A DNA stretch of 64,000 nucleotides from Colius striatus (GCF_028858725.1 NC_084760.1:57623367-57687366); one strand, 5' to 3'; shown: positions 50,217-61,860, counted from the first letter of the stretch. The notes: a model not told the origin generated them from the sequence alone. Translations and numbers: made by a program.

Positions 50217-52439
50217 GTAAGCAAGCTGCTGTTTTGTTAATGGACTTAACACATTTCAGCTCTGTGACAGACCGCTTAGTTGCAGTAGAATTTGAAAAAT
50301 TACTCTTTTTTTGGTGGTTTTGTGGGATTTTTTTCCCCCCCAATAGAATCCTAGGAGGCCCAAGGTCATTTTGTGTAGTTTTTATACGTCACCTCTTCCA
50401 TACTTTGTGTGTTGATAGAGGCACTGTAGGCTGAGCACCCTAGGCTTATAAATTAAGTATTTGTTTTCATATTAAAAAAAAAAAAAAAAAAACAAAACCC
50501 CAATTCAAAACATAAAAGGATAACAGGAAGGTGGGATCTAGCAAGATTGGGAACAACCTCAGTTGGATTCAGGCTGTACTTATGTTAAAATGCAGTGTTC
50601 AGATGCTTATTTTTCCCTTATTTAATCCTGAACTGAGGATCTAAATACTTCAAATAACTTTATTTCTAGAACTTGTCATTGAATTTTATTCATTTTTAGC
50701 CTCACTATTCAATAATGTAATTTTTGCAGTTGCCAGAAGTGACTTAAAGGGAACCCAGCCTTCCAAAAAACAGAGCTTTACTGTTTGATAACGGTTCTAA
50801 TAGAAAGCCTGTTTTGATTAAATCTTGTTACAAAATGCTTAATTTCAGTAAAAATATTCTGTGGTCAGTTTTATTTACTTCTTAATACCATGAAGTTGCA
50901 ATGAAAGGGCTTCCACTGCCACAATGTAGCAGAATGGTAGTCCTAATGTTTTTCCTCCTTTCGGAGGGGTTACCTCTTCAGTAAAAATCTATATGTACAT
51001 CCTCATACCAGTTTATAAACAAACTGTTAGGACCCAGATGTGGTACTTTAAAAGGTAAACAAAAGGATTAATAAGGATCTGTCTTTAAAAAAATAAAAGG
51101 GAGACAGCATCAGTATAATTGATAGGAATCTTCAAATGCACAATTGTCCTGCATTCTGAGCACATGCAACTGCAGTTGTGCTTATCTTTTAAGAGTTTTG
51201 TGTTGCTGGGTAGCATTTGCTTAGACATAAAGGTTTATTTCTCCAGCTGTATTCCTTTTACACTTAACATTTTCCTCTGAGTCATTAAAAGTCACATAGG
51301 AATTTCAAGATAAGGCATTTACTGCTTTTCATATCCTGCATTATTGTCTTGATCTAGTAAGGAATCGAAGAGCCCTCAAACTAATGGGTGACCTCTTGAG
51401 CACATTTCAAGTGTTAGCATTTCTGTGCTTTATTTCAATGAATAAGTGAGAACTTTCACTCTGCTTTTACTTTATTAATAAGTTAGTTCATGGTATCAGA
51501 ATTTGATTTGTCAAAAAGCATTGCATTTCTAATCCCAGCAGTCTTCAAAAACTTAACTATGACACACAACTTGTTCTGTTTTTTTCTTTGACTCTGAAAA
51601 GGGTAACCTTATAAAATGTATTCAGGGAGAAGCAGACTTTTGTAAACTGTAGCCAGGAAGCAAAAAAAAAAAAAAAAAAAAAATCTCTGCTGCTGTGCCT
51701 TTCCATGCAGTACTGTCTCATGATGGGAGCACTTGAAACTTCTGACCCTTTACCTCAGCCATAGTTAGTACAAATTAATCAATACATGGATTTTTCTTTC
51801 AGTTCTTCTCTTGTGAGATACTGCCCTAGGTGTATTCATGGGTATTCTGAAATCTCAATAGCTTTTCTAATAAGCTTCTCATTATAAAATCCTAGTTTTG
51901 GTATAAAATTCCGTTGCAAAATACAACTTTAAAAGTGCGAGGTTCACAACATTGTTAGCATGGGTCTCACAGATAGAGGTATATTGTACAGTAAAAAGAC
52001 AGTTACCAGGTGGTAGGTAATACTGTGTCTGTATCTGGCATGCTGATTGAGAACTAGTGTGCAGATTTGTCTTTAATCTCAGAGAAAGAAATTCAGATAC
52101 GAAACTGAAACACAGGTGGATACAATTACGTGCTACTTCAGGAAAAGTATTTGAGTTGTAGAGCTTTTAAAAGAATTATTTGATAAAAAATGGATTAAAG
52201 AGGCATTGGTCTTTCGAGAGAAAATTAAAATGATAGAAGGAAACAGCATACAGAAATACGTTTTTAAGTTAATAGCACTTAATACATTATTGTAACTATA
52301 AATACAGATAGTGAAGCATTAATCTTTTTTTCTAATCTCAGCATGTACTCATAAGATGTTCAAAGCCTTGGGCGCTTTTACAGTAACACTAGGCATTTTC
52401 TCAGGAGGTAACTCATTTTGCTAGAAACATGTGTAACTC
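50217..52439 (+). other. RNF146: RNF146 5' UTR intron, second part
   Basis: AT-rich intron with two long A runs (50474-50492 and 51662-51683). The A runs could be tails of old retroposed sequences, but no body is recognisable upstream of either. Confidence 0.55.
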
Positions 52440-52612
52440 TAGGACAGGCTGTCCAGGGAGGTATCTCCATCTGTCCAGGTTTCAAAAAAGCTCAGCTAGG
52501 CAAATCCATGACTGATGTTACCTAGTATTAGTGGTAATGCCATGTGGAGCAAGAGACTGGACTACATGAACTCTAAAGGACACTTTTGACCCATACGTCT
52601 GTGATGTTTTTG
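52440..52612 (+). mobile_element. Old CR1 LINE 3' fragment
   Basis: Degraded but ordered CR1 words on the plus strand: 'ggacaggctgtccagggagg', then 'gactggactacatgaac' followed by 'ctaaaggacac', and 'gacccatacgtctgtgat' where CR1 has 'caacccatacattctgtgat'. It is heavily diverged and non-coding. Confidence 0.65.
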
Positions 52613-52968
52613 CATGAGCTATTCCTAGCTGCTTGTACGAGAAAGACTAGTTTCACTGGAAGGCTGTTCTGCTGAATATATCAGCATTATGCCTCAAAGT
52701 TCCTTGTGGATTTAAATGATAAAAGGCAGCTTTTTTAGGTCCCATCCCCCAAAGCCCATTCTTCTCCCTCATTTAATATCTGGGGGTTGGTTTTGGTTGC
52801 TAATAAATAAGATCATAAAAGGAAAATTACCATTAAACAGACTGAAAGTCTGCTGTGGTAAACATGTAGTTTAGAAGGCTTTTGCATATTTAGGCTAGAA
52901 TTTTTCAATGACTAAAATCCTACACAATGTCAAAATGACACACTTTTGCATTTCCTGCTCTCTTACAG

Positions 52969-53128
52969 TTGGCTACAAAAATCATCTCTAAAGACAAAAA
53001 TAAGAGATGGCCAGAGAAGGCAGGGGCTTCACAATGAGTTCACAAACCAATCAAATCATGGTTGCGTCTTCTGTGATATACTGCTGCTCCTGCAGCAATT
53101 CCTCTTGAGATTCGCTCAGCTATATCAG
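52969..53128 (+). other. RNF146: Second candidate 5' UTR exon of RNF146
   Basis: The 160-bp segment follows a strong polypyrimidine tract and acceptor (TCCTGCTCTCTTACAG) and ends ATATCAG before GTAGTT. It lies 680 bp upstream of the coding exon. It could be a leader exon or chance splice-like sites; transcripts would decide. Confidence 0.3.
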
Positions 53129-53811
53129 GTAGTTTGCTTTATGTTTAGGAAAAAGAAACTCAGGGTATCTTTTCAAAAAGCCGCCTCAGTTTTCAGATTG
53201 GGTTCTTTTTGCAGCCCTGGGCTTGTTCTGAGCCCAGTTTGAGGGATGGCATACTGTGGTGCATGAGGACTAAGAAACAGCTGGGTGCTGCTGCCAGGCA
53301 TGTTTTCTACTGTGGAAACCTAGTCTGAGCTAGAATTCAGGCAATCCCTTAATCAAATGGATGAGCACTAGTGCTGTGAAGAGAGGTTGTTTTAAGTTCA
53401 ATGTTTGCAGCTAGATCACCTCTTGAGGAAAGCAGCATAGCTTCTTTAAATTTCCGAGGAGGCTCCAAAGTAACTGGCTCACTGGAAGTTCATTAATCAA
53501 CACTGCTTCAGGAAAAGAACAGAAGAAATACCAAAATTTGTTTTCTAACTTGGCACGTTAATGTGTTGAAAATTAAATGGATAAAGATTGGTCATCAGCA
53601 AAAGAAATTCTCCCAGTACTCAATTTTAGTCTGTCAGCTAAGAAAACAGAAGGTTAACCTGTCAGTCTCTGAGTTGGGCTGTATAAATGATACCTTACCT
53701 TAATTTAAGGTAAGCATCTCATTCTGTGGATGTTGAGGTCAAAGGTGATGTAAGGTGCCGGTTTAGGTTGATGCAACAAACTGATTTAAATCTATCTTGC
53801 TCCTCTACAGG

Positions 53812-54870
53812 ATGGCTGGCTGTGGCGAAATAGATCATTCGATCAACATGCTCCCCACAAACAGGAAGACAAACGAGTCGTGCGCTAACACAGCACCTTC
53901 CCTGACAGTCCCCGAATGTGCAATCTGTCTGCAAACATGTGTCCATCCAGTAAGTCTGCCTTGTAAACACGTTTTCTGCTATCTGTGCGTGAAGGGAGCT
54001 TCATGGCTTGGGAAACGATGTGCGCTCTGCCGGCAGGAGATTCCAGAGGATTTTCTTGACAAGCCAACCTTGTTGTCACCAGAAGAACTCAAAGCTGCAA
54101 GCAGAGGCAATGGAGAATATGCTTGGTACTATGAAGGTAGAAATGGTTGGTGGCAGTATGATGAACGTACCAGCAAAGAGCTGGAAGATGCCTTTTCCAA
54201 GGGTAAAAAGAGCACTGAAATGCTAATCGCTGGGTTTTTATACATAGCAGATCTTGAAAATATGGTTCAGTACAGGAGAAACGAGCATGGACGCCGCAGG
54301 AAAATAAAGCGAGACATAATAGATATACCAAAGAAGGGAGTGGCTGGCCTGAGGTTGGACTGTGACACCAACACCGTCAACCTGGCAAGAGAGAGCTCTG
54401 CTGATGGCGCTGACAGCACACCCGCTCCAGGGGCCGCCGCTCTGCAGCCGCGAGCACCCGTTGCTGCCAGGCCCCTGCCCTCACTAGACGGTCAGCTGAT
54501 GAGTCCCTCAACACCGTCACCAGATGCAAGCAATTCTCTAGAGAACTCCTTTGCCCACTTACAAATAAATGGAGACAGTATGGCCGAAAGGAGTCATGGG
54601 GGAGAGGGAGAAGAAGACCACGAGTCATCATCCTCTGGTCGAGTGGCTGCCCCCGACACCTCCATCGAGGAGACCGAATCGGATGCCAGCAGTGACAGCG
54701 AGGACACGGCTGCCCACTCGCACCAGGGCCTGTCCGCTCTTCAGCAGAGACACTTGCACGGGAGCGCAGGCCAGGCAGGAGCGGAGAGACCAGGGGCAGG
54801 GGGTGGGGGGGCAAACACAAGTGTGAGATCTAGAAGGCCAGATGGACAGTGCACAGTCACTGAAGTCTAA
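53812..54870 (+). CDS. RNF146: RNF146 (Iduna), PAR-directed RING E3 ligase
   Basis: The complete 352-residue protein lies in one exon. RNF146 ubiquitinates poly-ADP-ribosylated proteins, notably Axin modified by tankyrase, so it promotes Wnt signalling; it also acts on PARylated DNA-damage and telomere factors. A C3HC4 RING is visible (C36, C39, C51, H53, C56, C59, C70, C73), followed by the WWE domain (about 92-170) with [17 protein letters not shown] and [14 protein letters not shown], the iso-ADP-ribose pocket. The tail is acidic and Ser-rich ([13 protein letters not shown]) and ends DGQCTVTEV, as in mammals. A Gly run near the end (GAGGGG) replaces part of the mammalian tail. I chose the ATG at 53812 because the acceptor CTCCTCTACAG ends at 53810, placing the in-frame ATG at 53797 in the intron. 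[10 protein letters not shown] is the family start. Confidence 0.98.
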   Translation: MAGCGEIDHSINMLPTNRKTNESCANTAPSLTVPECAICLQTCVHPVSLPCKHVFCYLCVKGASWLGKRCALCRQEIPEDFLDKPTLLSPEELKAASRGNGEYAWYYEGRNGWWQYDERTSKELEDAFSKGKKSTEMLIAGFLYIADLENMVQYRRNEHGRRRKIKRDIIDIPKKGVAGLRLDCDTNTVNLARESSADGADSTPAPGAAALQPRAPVAARPLPSLDGQLMSPSTPSPDASNSLENSFAHLQINGDSMAERSHGGEGEEDHESSSSGRVAAPDTSIEETESDASSDSEDTAAHSHQGLSALQQRHLHGSAGQAGAERPGAGGGGANTSVRSRRPDGQCTVTEV

Positions 54871-54961
54871 ATCTAGAGCCATGTAATGAAAAACCCGGTT
54901 CTGTATCTGTAATCTTTCTGTTCACATTGGCATTGCACTCAACCATAGCAGTGTGTTTGGT

Positions 54962-54982
54962 GGGAGGGTGGGGGTGAGGGGG
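54962..54982 (+). promoter_or_regulatory. RNF146: G-quadruplex motif in RNF146 3' UTR
   Basis: Four G tracts (3, 3, 5 and 5 Gs) are separated by loops of 1, 1 and 3 nt, on the sense strand about 90 nt after the stop codon. Such short loops favour a stable RNA quadruplex. Function is unknown. Confidence 0.75.
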
Positions 54983-55545
54983 CGAAACAGATTTGGCCTG
55001 TTAAGTTTCTTAATATGTGTCGGCTGGAAGCCTCTTAACTGTGGGGAAACTGGGTTGTCTTGTTAATGGTTTGAAAGCTGCTCAGCAATACCCAGTTTTC
55101 TTGAAAATGTCTTGCATTTATTTTGTAGCATTTCCCCCAAGGAGATACTCAATCCTTTTTTGGCCAATGTATATCTGCTGTACAACTTGAACTGTTTTCA
55201 TTATCTGACTGTTGCATTAAGTGTCTTAGTACTTTCTGCATGGATTGATGTATGAAAAGAACACTAAAGCAATGTGGGAGCAGGCAAGATGTTGGGTGTG
55301 AGCAGGATGCTTAACTTAATGTGAGAAAATAGATGTGAGTTTGAAGTTAAAATGTGTTTTTACTAGACATGAGCAATCATTTACCTTCCTTCAATGGCAA
55401 TGTAAAAATGCTATTAACTTTTGTTGCAAATTCTTACCTATACACTCTTCATGTCATTTTCACTGGCTTTGCCATCTAGTCCTTGTAGTTTTGTTTTTGA
55501 GGTCTTTCTTGATCTGTCTCGTTTTTGTTACGGAATTTATAATTT

Positions 55546-55551
55546 AATAAA
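55546..55551 (+). terminator. RNF146: Probable RNF146 polyadenylation signal
   Basis: A canonical AATAAA 676 bp past the stop codon lies in a T-rich context. A second AATAAA at 55893-55898 is an alternative. Confidence 0.5.
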
Positions 55552-55570
55552 ACTACATTTTATCAGTAAC

Positions 55571-58149
55571 AATCTTAGATATGTCTCCAGTTTAATTGAA
55601 CTTCACTGGAGCAACTTGAAAGAAAACTATCATAAAACAGCATTCTGTGCTTGCCAAAAGGGGGAGGAGTGGCTCTGAGTGGTATCTTCCAAGTTCTTAC
55701 ACCCCTGCCTGGCTGTCTCCTGAACACAACATTGTAGAAGTATGTGTTTCTACTGAAAAATCATGAGTTGCAAGCTTAACACTCGCTCAGGCTTAACACT
55801 CACTTCTCATCTGAGGATATGATCCAGTCGCTTCACAGTTATGGCAAGCAAAAATGCCACACAGAGCCTTATTTTAACAGCAGAAGTGTTGAAATAAAGG
55901 AGCATTATCAAACTTGACCCTGGAACAAAGAACATGAATGTTAAGGAACAACATTGTTGCTTATCTGTTCTTCATAGCAAAACCAGTGGCAGCAGAGAAA
56001 AGGTACTTTTGTGCTTGTATTAGAAACGTGTCTTCTGGATTGCTACATTTAGAGAAGGTTATAAGCCCAAACTTGAAAAGCATAGCTTGTCTTCTCTGCC
56101 TATGGCAGTTTTTTCAAATTGAGAAACAGCATTGGTTAATTCTGGACTCAATTTTAAAAATAAAGCTAATTAAACTCCATTTCTTAGTACTTATGCCCAA
56201 AACAGAAAGTGACAGTAGCTGACATCTTCAGACAAAAGTTGCTGTAGGCAAACAACTGTATAAAAGGATTAAAAGGGCTGATTTTAAAAAATGGTAGATT
56301 TAAACTTTAAAATGTTTTCCTTATGGTAATCATGGCTGATGTGTCTAATCTTGAGCAAAGCTGTAGCAGCCCTCCAGTTTGATTCCTCTGCCCACAGGTG
56401 AGATCAGTGAACAAAGTGCAGGGGAGACTGGGATGGAATAAAAAAGATTTCCTTCTTTCTCTGCTAGGAGCAGATGCTCTTGATCACAGATCTTTACAAT
56501 CACCTTAGAGTTCTGTAAGGAAATAAGACAGTATATGTGGACTTCAGAAGGAAAGATGATGGAATGCTTTTTATTTTGTAGTTGCAGCTGTCTTATTTAT
56601 GAGTTAGACAGTGGCTCTCATCAGAGTCAGACTTTCTGCTGCAGAAACCTTCAGTAAGAATAGTTCACACATTGTACTTCATGAGAGGTTCTGTACTATT
56701 GAAGAAAACAAGAATCGAAATAAAAGAATGTGACTCACCATATAATTAATTTCAGGATTTTTAGAGCACAAATTTTTAGTCTATAAATAATTTTATCAAT
56801 GGTTATCCTTGGGGGGTCTTGACCAATATAGAGAGGCAGACCTCTGTTGAGCTGAGCATATCATGATGCTGCTTTTGGCTCCTGCAGCTGTGAAGTACTA
56901 AAATTAGTTCAAATAAGGCTAGTGAGAACTTAACAGCCAGCCATCAGAGTAGGCAAATGTACTGCCAAGATCAAGCTAGGAAAAAGTGGCAACTGGTAAT
57001 TCCCAACTTCTGCTTAAACTACCACCTTCAGTAGGGGAAGTCTTCTCTGTCAATTTTGGCTAAGCCACAGCCACACTGCACTATGATTTTCTGTAACTCA
57101 GTGTATCAAGTGATTTTCAACTTGTACAGTGTAGCTAGAGAAACATGCTGTGGAGCACAACAAAAGGGAAAAGGAAATTAAAATACTATAAAATCTACCA
57201 CTTCTGTTCATTTCCAGAAGGGCAGGTAACCACAGATGCAGGAATCCCGTGTCACTGTAAAATCACATAATGAACTAAACATTCAGCAAGAATACCAACC
57301 TTCCCTAGATTTCCCATTTGGTAAGTACATTTCTGTCAGCAGTAAATATGGTAAAGTATCTGTATTGCTAATGTGATCTCCCGTATCCAACCTTTAAACG
57401 CTTGACGCAGAATCCACGCTCCCATTAGGCACTCAGGCTGTCCCAGTACACAGAGGCATGGGAACAAGAGAGGTATTTGACAATGTAATAAGAAACCTAG
57501 TTTGCTGAGGAGCGTGCTGGCAAACCAGCCCCTAGGAAAGAAAATAAGCTATCATGCTATTTAATTAGACTAGTAGTATCAGTTTTGAGGCTTCTAATTT
57601 ATTTTGTGCAATCGGTGCTTGTTTGGTTTTAGGCCATTTCTGAAAGGGAACAAGATCAGATGAAGCTTTAGTCTTTAATAATTGCAAAGAAAATAAAAAT
57701 ACCAGCTGCTGGTGACAGGTATTTGTCACTTTAAGATGATAAGCAAGTATTCTATAAAATAAAGCGTTTAGGTTTGAAATCAGTAAAATGGGATTCCATT
57801 TCATCTCACTTGGTCTCACTCATAGTGATTCAGTTAGGCTGGTTTTCATACAAAGGACTGTACTTGCTTTTACAACAAAACAAAACCCAGAGAATATGGT
57901 GTTAGCCCGCTCACAAAATCCTTGATCAAAACAAACACCTGTAACTACCTTCCAAACCTCCTGTAGCTACGTTTGGTGTATCTGTGGTTCTAACAAAATG
58001 AGTTTCTCTAACCTTTTCCAAAATTTTTCTGAACTTGTCTTACTTGGTACTAGTTAATTATTTGTCCTGTTCTTAGAAGGAAACATTGGCCTTTGATATA
58101 TATCAGAGAGGGCAGCTGGGAAAATACATTTGCTGAAATGAGAAGAAAG
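55571..58149. other. RNF146-ECHDC1 interval, no recognised feature
   Basis: The interval between the two convergent genes could include longer 3' UTR forms of either. I recognise no repeat family or RNA gene. A short imperfect duplication (GCTTAACACTC twice near 55774-55805) is the only structure noted. Confidence 0.5.
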
Positions 58150-59016
58150 CTCATTGTCTTCTGTGGTGGTTATGGTCAGTTCATCACAGATGGACTTCAC
58201 CACTGCTTCTTCTCTGGGAGAGGCCTCATCAGACTTCCCACTGCTACAGTGTGGAGTCCCTCCCACAGGAGACAGTCCCTCACAAGCTTCTCCAACATGG
58301 GTCCATCCCATGGGCTACAGTTCCACATGAACAGCTCTGGCATGGGGCCTCCCACAGGGGCAGCTCCTCACATCCCTGCCCCAATAAGGGTCATCTACCA
58401 GGAGAACAGTCCTTCAGGTACTGACTGCTCCAGCCTGAGTCCCTCACAGGATCACAAGTCCTGACAGAAAACCTGCTCTGGCATGGGCTCCTCTCTCCTC
58501 ATGTACTCCCAGGTGCTGCCAAGAACTTGCTCCAGGGTGAGCTTCCCACAGAGTCACAGCCTCCTTCAGGCATCCATCCGCTCTGGCATGGGGTCCTCCA
58601 CGGGCTGCGAGTGGGTCTCTGCTCCCTGGTGGCCTCCATGGACTGCAGGGGCACAGCTGCTTCACCATGGTCTTCACCACAGGTCATACGGGAGTCTTTC
58701 TTCCAGGGCCTAAGCGCCCTCCTCCCCCTCCTTCTCCACTGACCTTAGTGTCTGCGGAGATGTTTTCACATTCTCCCTCCCTGTTGCTACTGCCATTTAG
58801 CAACTGCACAGCAACTTCTTCTCAAATATGTTATTCTCAGAGGCATTATCTCAGCCACTAATTGACCAGGCCTGGGTCAGCTGTGGGTGCATCTTAGAAT
58901 TAACTGGCATTAGCCCTATCAGCTACAGAAGCAGCTTCCAGCAGCTCTTTGTTTAAAGAAGCCACCCTTGTACCCCCCACCAGCTACCAAAACCTGGCCC
59001 AGGCAAAACCACTACA
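58150..59016 (-). mobile_element. Old ERVL-like LTR, minus strand
   Basis: Read on the minus strand it starts TGTAGTGGTTTTGCCTGGGC near 59016. It runs through 'ggttttggtagctgg' and 'gtggcttctt', then 'gaaggagggggaggagggcgc', repeated 'cagcccgtggagga'-type words and 'gatgaactgaccataacc', the order seen in abundant bird ERVL LTRs. The 58300-58680 part contains diverged internal repeats of a 'ctctggcatggg...cctcccac' unit. The 3' end is worn, with no clear boundary or target duplication. No internal retroviral genes are present. CpGs are largely decayed, so it is older than the LTR at 26.8 kb. Confidence 0.75.
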
Positions 59017-61254
59017 TTTACAAATCAAAATGGAAAGAGATCCCCAATCAGTGTACATACTGAGTTTCACTTACTGGCAGCACACGTCTAGTTCAGAATG
59101 TGCGAGTAAAATGGATTACGCTTTTCTGCTACAATGTCCTCCCTTTCAAATTCATATTGCCCAGTGCATGGAATACACTGATGAGCCTCACAGACTGGAA
59201 CCTGAAAAATAAAATTATGCAAGGGGGTCTCACTCAGGCTCTATATAGTTTTCACACCCATTTAAAAAACATAATCACAGTATTAGTAATGGCAAATTAA
59301 TTTTTGTTACTTGCAAAGCAACTAACTGGTTGCCCTTTAAAGCATGATGTGGTTTGGGGTTTTTTTTGACTCAACAATGTGATGTGCTATTGCTTCAAAA
59401 AGTTGGATGAGTATGGACTGTGAGTATGCTCGGAAGGCTCAGTGATGTTGGCAATCTGGAATCTTTCACGAGTCTTGGGGAACAAGTTTCATTACTAAAC
59501 AGTCAAGTATTGCCTGACTGTATTAAAACCTCTGCACTTGACAAGTCCTGGGTTTGAATTCCTTTAGAGCATGGGAAAGAATCCAGCTGCACAGGGGACT
59601 AACAACTGAACTATTGGATAAAAAGGGGAGGGGAAGGGAGGTGGCACAAACCAGAACACTACCCTCTCCCCATGTTCCTCTTCCTGTCTCTGACTTGGAA
59701 GTAAAAACTGAACTTTATTTTTGGAGAAGAGAGATGGGAAATCTTCCTCCAGCAGATGCTTCAGGTGTGAAGGCAAACATGCAGGATCAACAGGGCACAG
59801 TTCCCTATCCTCCCAGAGGTGCCAGCTCAAAACATATCCCTTTGTTCAGCATTTCTTTTGGTTGCTTCAGGCTATACACACTCCCCACTGTGAAAGCTGT
59901 ACAGTAAAACATCCTCAGCACAGCATCTGCTCAAAAGCTGGAGAATCTTTAACAGGCAATCCAGGCCTAATTCCCACTACTGATCTGTCCGAAGGTCCTC
60001 AAACGTATGTGCAGTTGCCTCACGGTCTAAAACTCAGGAATCCTGTCACACTGTAGAAATCCTAACAAGGATTTCCATCCAAGCAATTTCCTCTTTTCCT
60101 AAGTGAGCTTATTCCATTTATATAGAGGTAGTTCAGAGCACGAATGCATGTCAGTGCCACGTAGCCTAAAGTTTCGCCCTTACCAAGCTCCCCTGAGCCT
60201 GATCAGATCTCAGCCCCTGCTGCATTTAGAGGCAAGTGCATCCTAACCAACAATATAGGAAACTCTGAGTCATGGATATATCTGTGTGGTTTTGCTCTCA
60301 CAGATGTTTCAGTTTAAGAATCATCTGCCAAAGCACTGACTAGATGTCAGTTTCTAATTTCTAAAGAGAAAACCCTCCCCACTGAGTTATCTAATTACTT
60401 GCACAGTCACAAAGAGGAGAATGAGTTCAAAATCTGGTCACCCTAAACATGGCCTACCAGTAAAAATACTCCAAGTATGACACAGACAGATCCACAAACA
60501 AGTCCTTCCAGAATACTGAAGTACTCAGATCACCCAGTCAGTGAAGGACATTCCATCTCGGGGCATAACACATCTTGGTCTTCCAGGACTTCAACTAGAT
60601 ACTATGTAAAGAACCAGGACAACAGCTTTGCAAGTGCTCAGTAGCACAGGTCCAAGCTATGGGAATGTGCAGATGCATATGCAGGCTGTTGGTACCTCAA
60701 GCAGTGAGAAGACACCTAAATGCATTTAAAGACCTGAATCGGTGTCAGTGAATAAACTCCTCAGTAAGCTAGAGCTTCTCCTGTAAAAATCACCATTAAA
60801 ACTGAAGTATCCTTGGATACTTTCATAGCGATTATACAAAGAACTGATTGAAGATGAAAAAAGCAAAAGTATCGTCTCATCAGTTATCATCCCTTCAAAG
60901 CTGCTTAAAGACAGTGATCTCATGTTGGGGAACTCAAATTTTGTGGCTTTAGATGCACCTGTTCTGCAAATAAATAAACCTCATATCTTCTAGGCAATTC
61001 ATTTCCGTGGCAGTTGGAAAAATTAAGCCAAAAGAAAATAATCTTCAGCCTCATTCCAAAAGAATTACAGTTCTATTCTCAGCACAGTATTTACCTTTAC
61101 ATACTGATTTCACTAATCTCCATTCAGTGGGTGATTAGAACAGTAAAGAATCTGCTAGGGATTTCTCTGTGGTTGCACACTAAATATGTCTGCCTAACAT
61201 GAACGACAGGAATGTTGATGCCAGTTTAAATGAGTAAGTCCTTAAATAATTCAG
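59017..61254. other. Interval downstream of ECHDC1, no recognised feature
   Basis: No gene was recognised. Short open frames on both strands near 59554-59907 overlap one another and look random. This stretch may hold further ECHDC1 3' UTR. Confidence 0.5.
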
Positions 61255-61260
61255 TTTAAT
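61255..61260 (-). terminator. ECHDC1: Possible ECHDC1 polyadenylation signal (ATTAAA)
   Basis: On the minus strand, ATTAAA lies about 200 bp past the ECHDC1 stop and 12 bp past the 3' end of a same-strand CR1. It is a variant hexamer, so confidence is low. Confidence 0.3.
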
Positions 61261-61271
61261 TCCTGCTTTAG

Positions 61272-61402
61272 TCACAGAATTGCAGAATGGTAGGGGCTGG
61301 AAGGAGATCATCTAATACAACCCCCCTGCTAAAGCAGGTTCACCCTGATCAGTGGGTTTTGAAAACCTCCAGAGAAGGAGAATCCACAGCCTCCCTGGAA
61401 GT
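61272..61402 (-). mobile_element. CR1 LINE 3' fragment in ECHDC1 3' UTR
   Basis: The plus strand shows TCACAGAATTGCAGAATGG, then 'ggggctggaagga', 'gatcatctaatacaacc', 'gctaaagcaggttcaccctgatcag' and 'gttttgaaaacctccagag', which is reverse-complement CR1. It is short and 5'-truncated. It lies in the same orientation as ECHDC1, about 50 bp beyond the stop codon, so it should form part of the messenger's 3' UTR. Confidence 0.92.
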
Positions 61403-61454
61403 GGGGGAAAAAGTTGAAGTGAAAGCTTTGTTTGCAAAAAGGTCAAGAAGACCA

Positions 61455-61860
61455 TCATTTATGTTTTGGTCTTCTAACCAATGCCTGCAGATTGGCAGGC
61501 CCACCCCATACAGTTCCAAAAATATCCTTCTCTGTCCTTAGGGCTGCTTCCAGTGGTAGCTCTCTTCCTGCTGTCACCACCTTTTTTGCAGCCCGAATCA
61601 CGCTGGCTGGACCCTCTGTGTATTGATCCAGCCAGGCTTTGGCTTCTTCCAGCGCTTGGGTTTCATCTGACGATGCCAAGGTCTGCTCAGAGAGCCTGAG
61701 GTGCAGAGCTGCCTCAGGGCCCACGCTGGCAGCCCCACTCAGCAGCCGGAGGGCAGCCTCACTGCCCACGATGTGCACCAGCCGGGCGGCTCCTCCCCAG
61801 CCTGGCACCAGGCCCATGTGCTTGTGGACAAACCGAATTTCACTCCCAGGTGTCATCAAC
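61455..61860 (-). CDS. ECHDC1: ECHDC1 terminal coding exon (C-terminal third)
   Basis: ECHDC1 is a cytosolic crotonase-fold decarboxylase that removes ethylmalonyl-CoA (and methylmalonyl-CoA) formed by side activity of acetyl-CoA carboxylase. This exon encodes about 134 residues plus TGA (61455-61457). The minus-strand acceptor TTCATCGACAG precedes it, and the first base completes an Arg codon. Visible blocks are LMTPGSEIRFVHKHMGLVPG, WGGAARLV, LLSGA, SSDETQALEEAKAWL, SGREL-like AGREL, and GTVWGGPANLQAL near the end. All align with the human C-terminus, whose last residues (KKGKFNK) differ here (RRPKHK). The oxyanion-hole segments, including the GGGAE block, are in earlier exons beyond the right edge. 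The ATG at 61883 is in the intron and is not a start. Confidence 0.95.

Larger units (their letters stand above)
54871..55570 (+). other. RNF146: RNF146 3' UTR (proximal form)
   Basis: The sequence after the TAA is AT-rich, apart from a G-rich motif at 54962-54982, and reaches AATAAA at 55546-55551. Later AATAAA motifs (55893-55898 and others) could extend it. The end is inferred. Confidence 0.6.

Noticed and set aside
53885-54882. Shadow frames on both strands of RNF146
   Set aside because: They overlap the unmistakable RNF146 coding frame.
59540-59560. GGGTTTGAATTCC resembling a tRNA B box
   Set aside because: No matching A box, acceptor stem or anticodon arm upstream.
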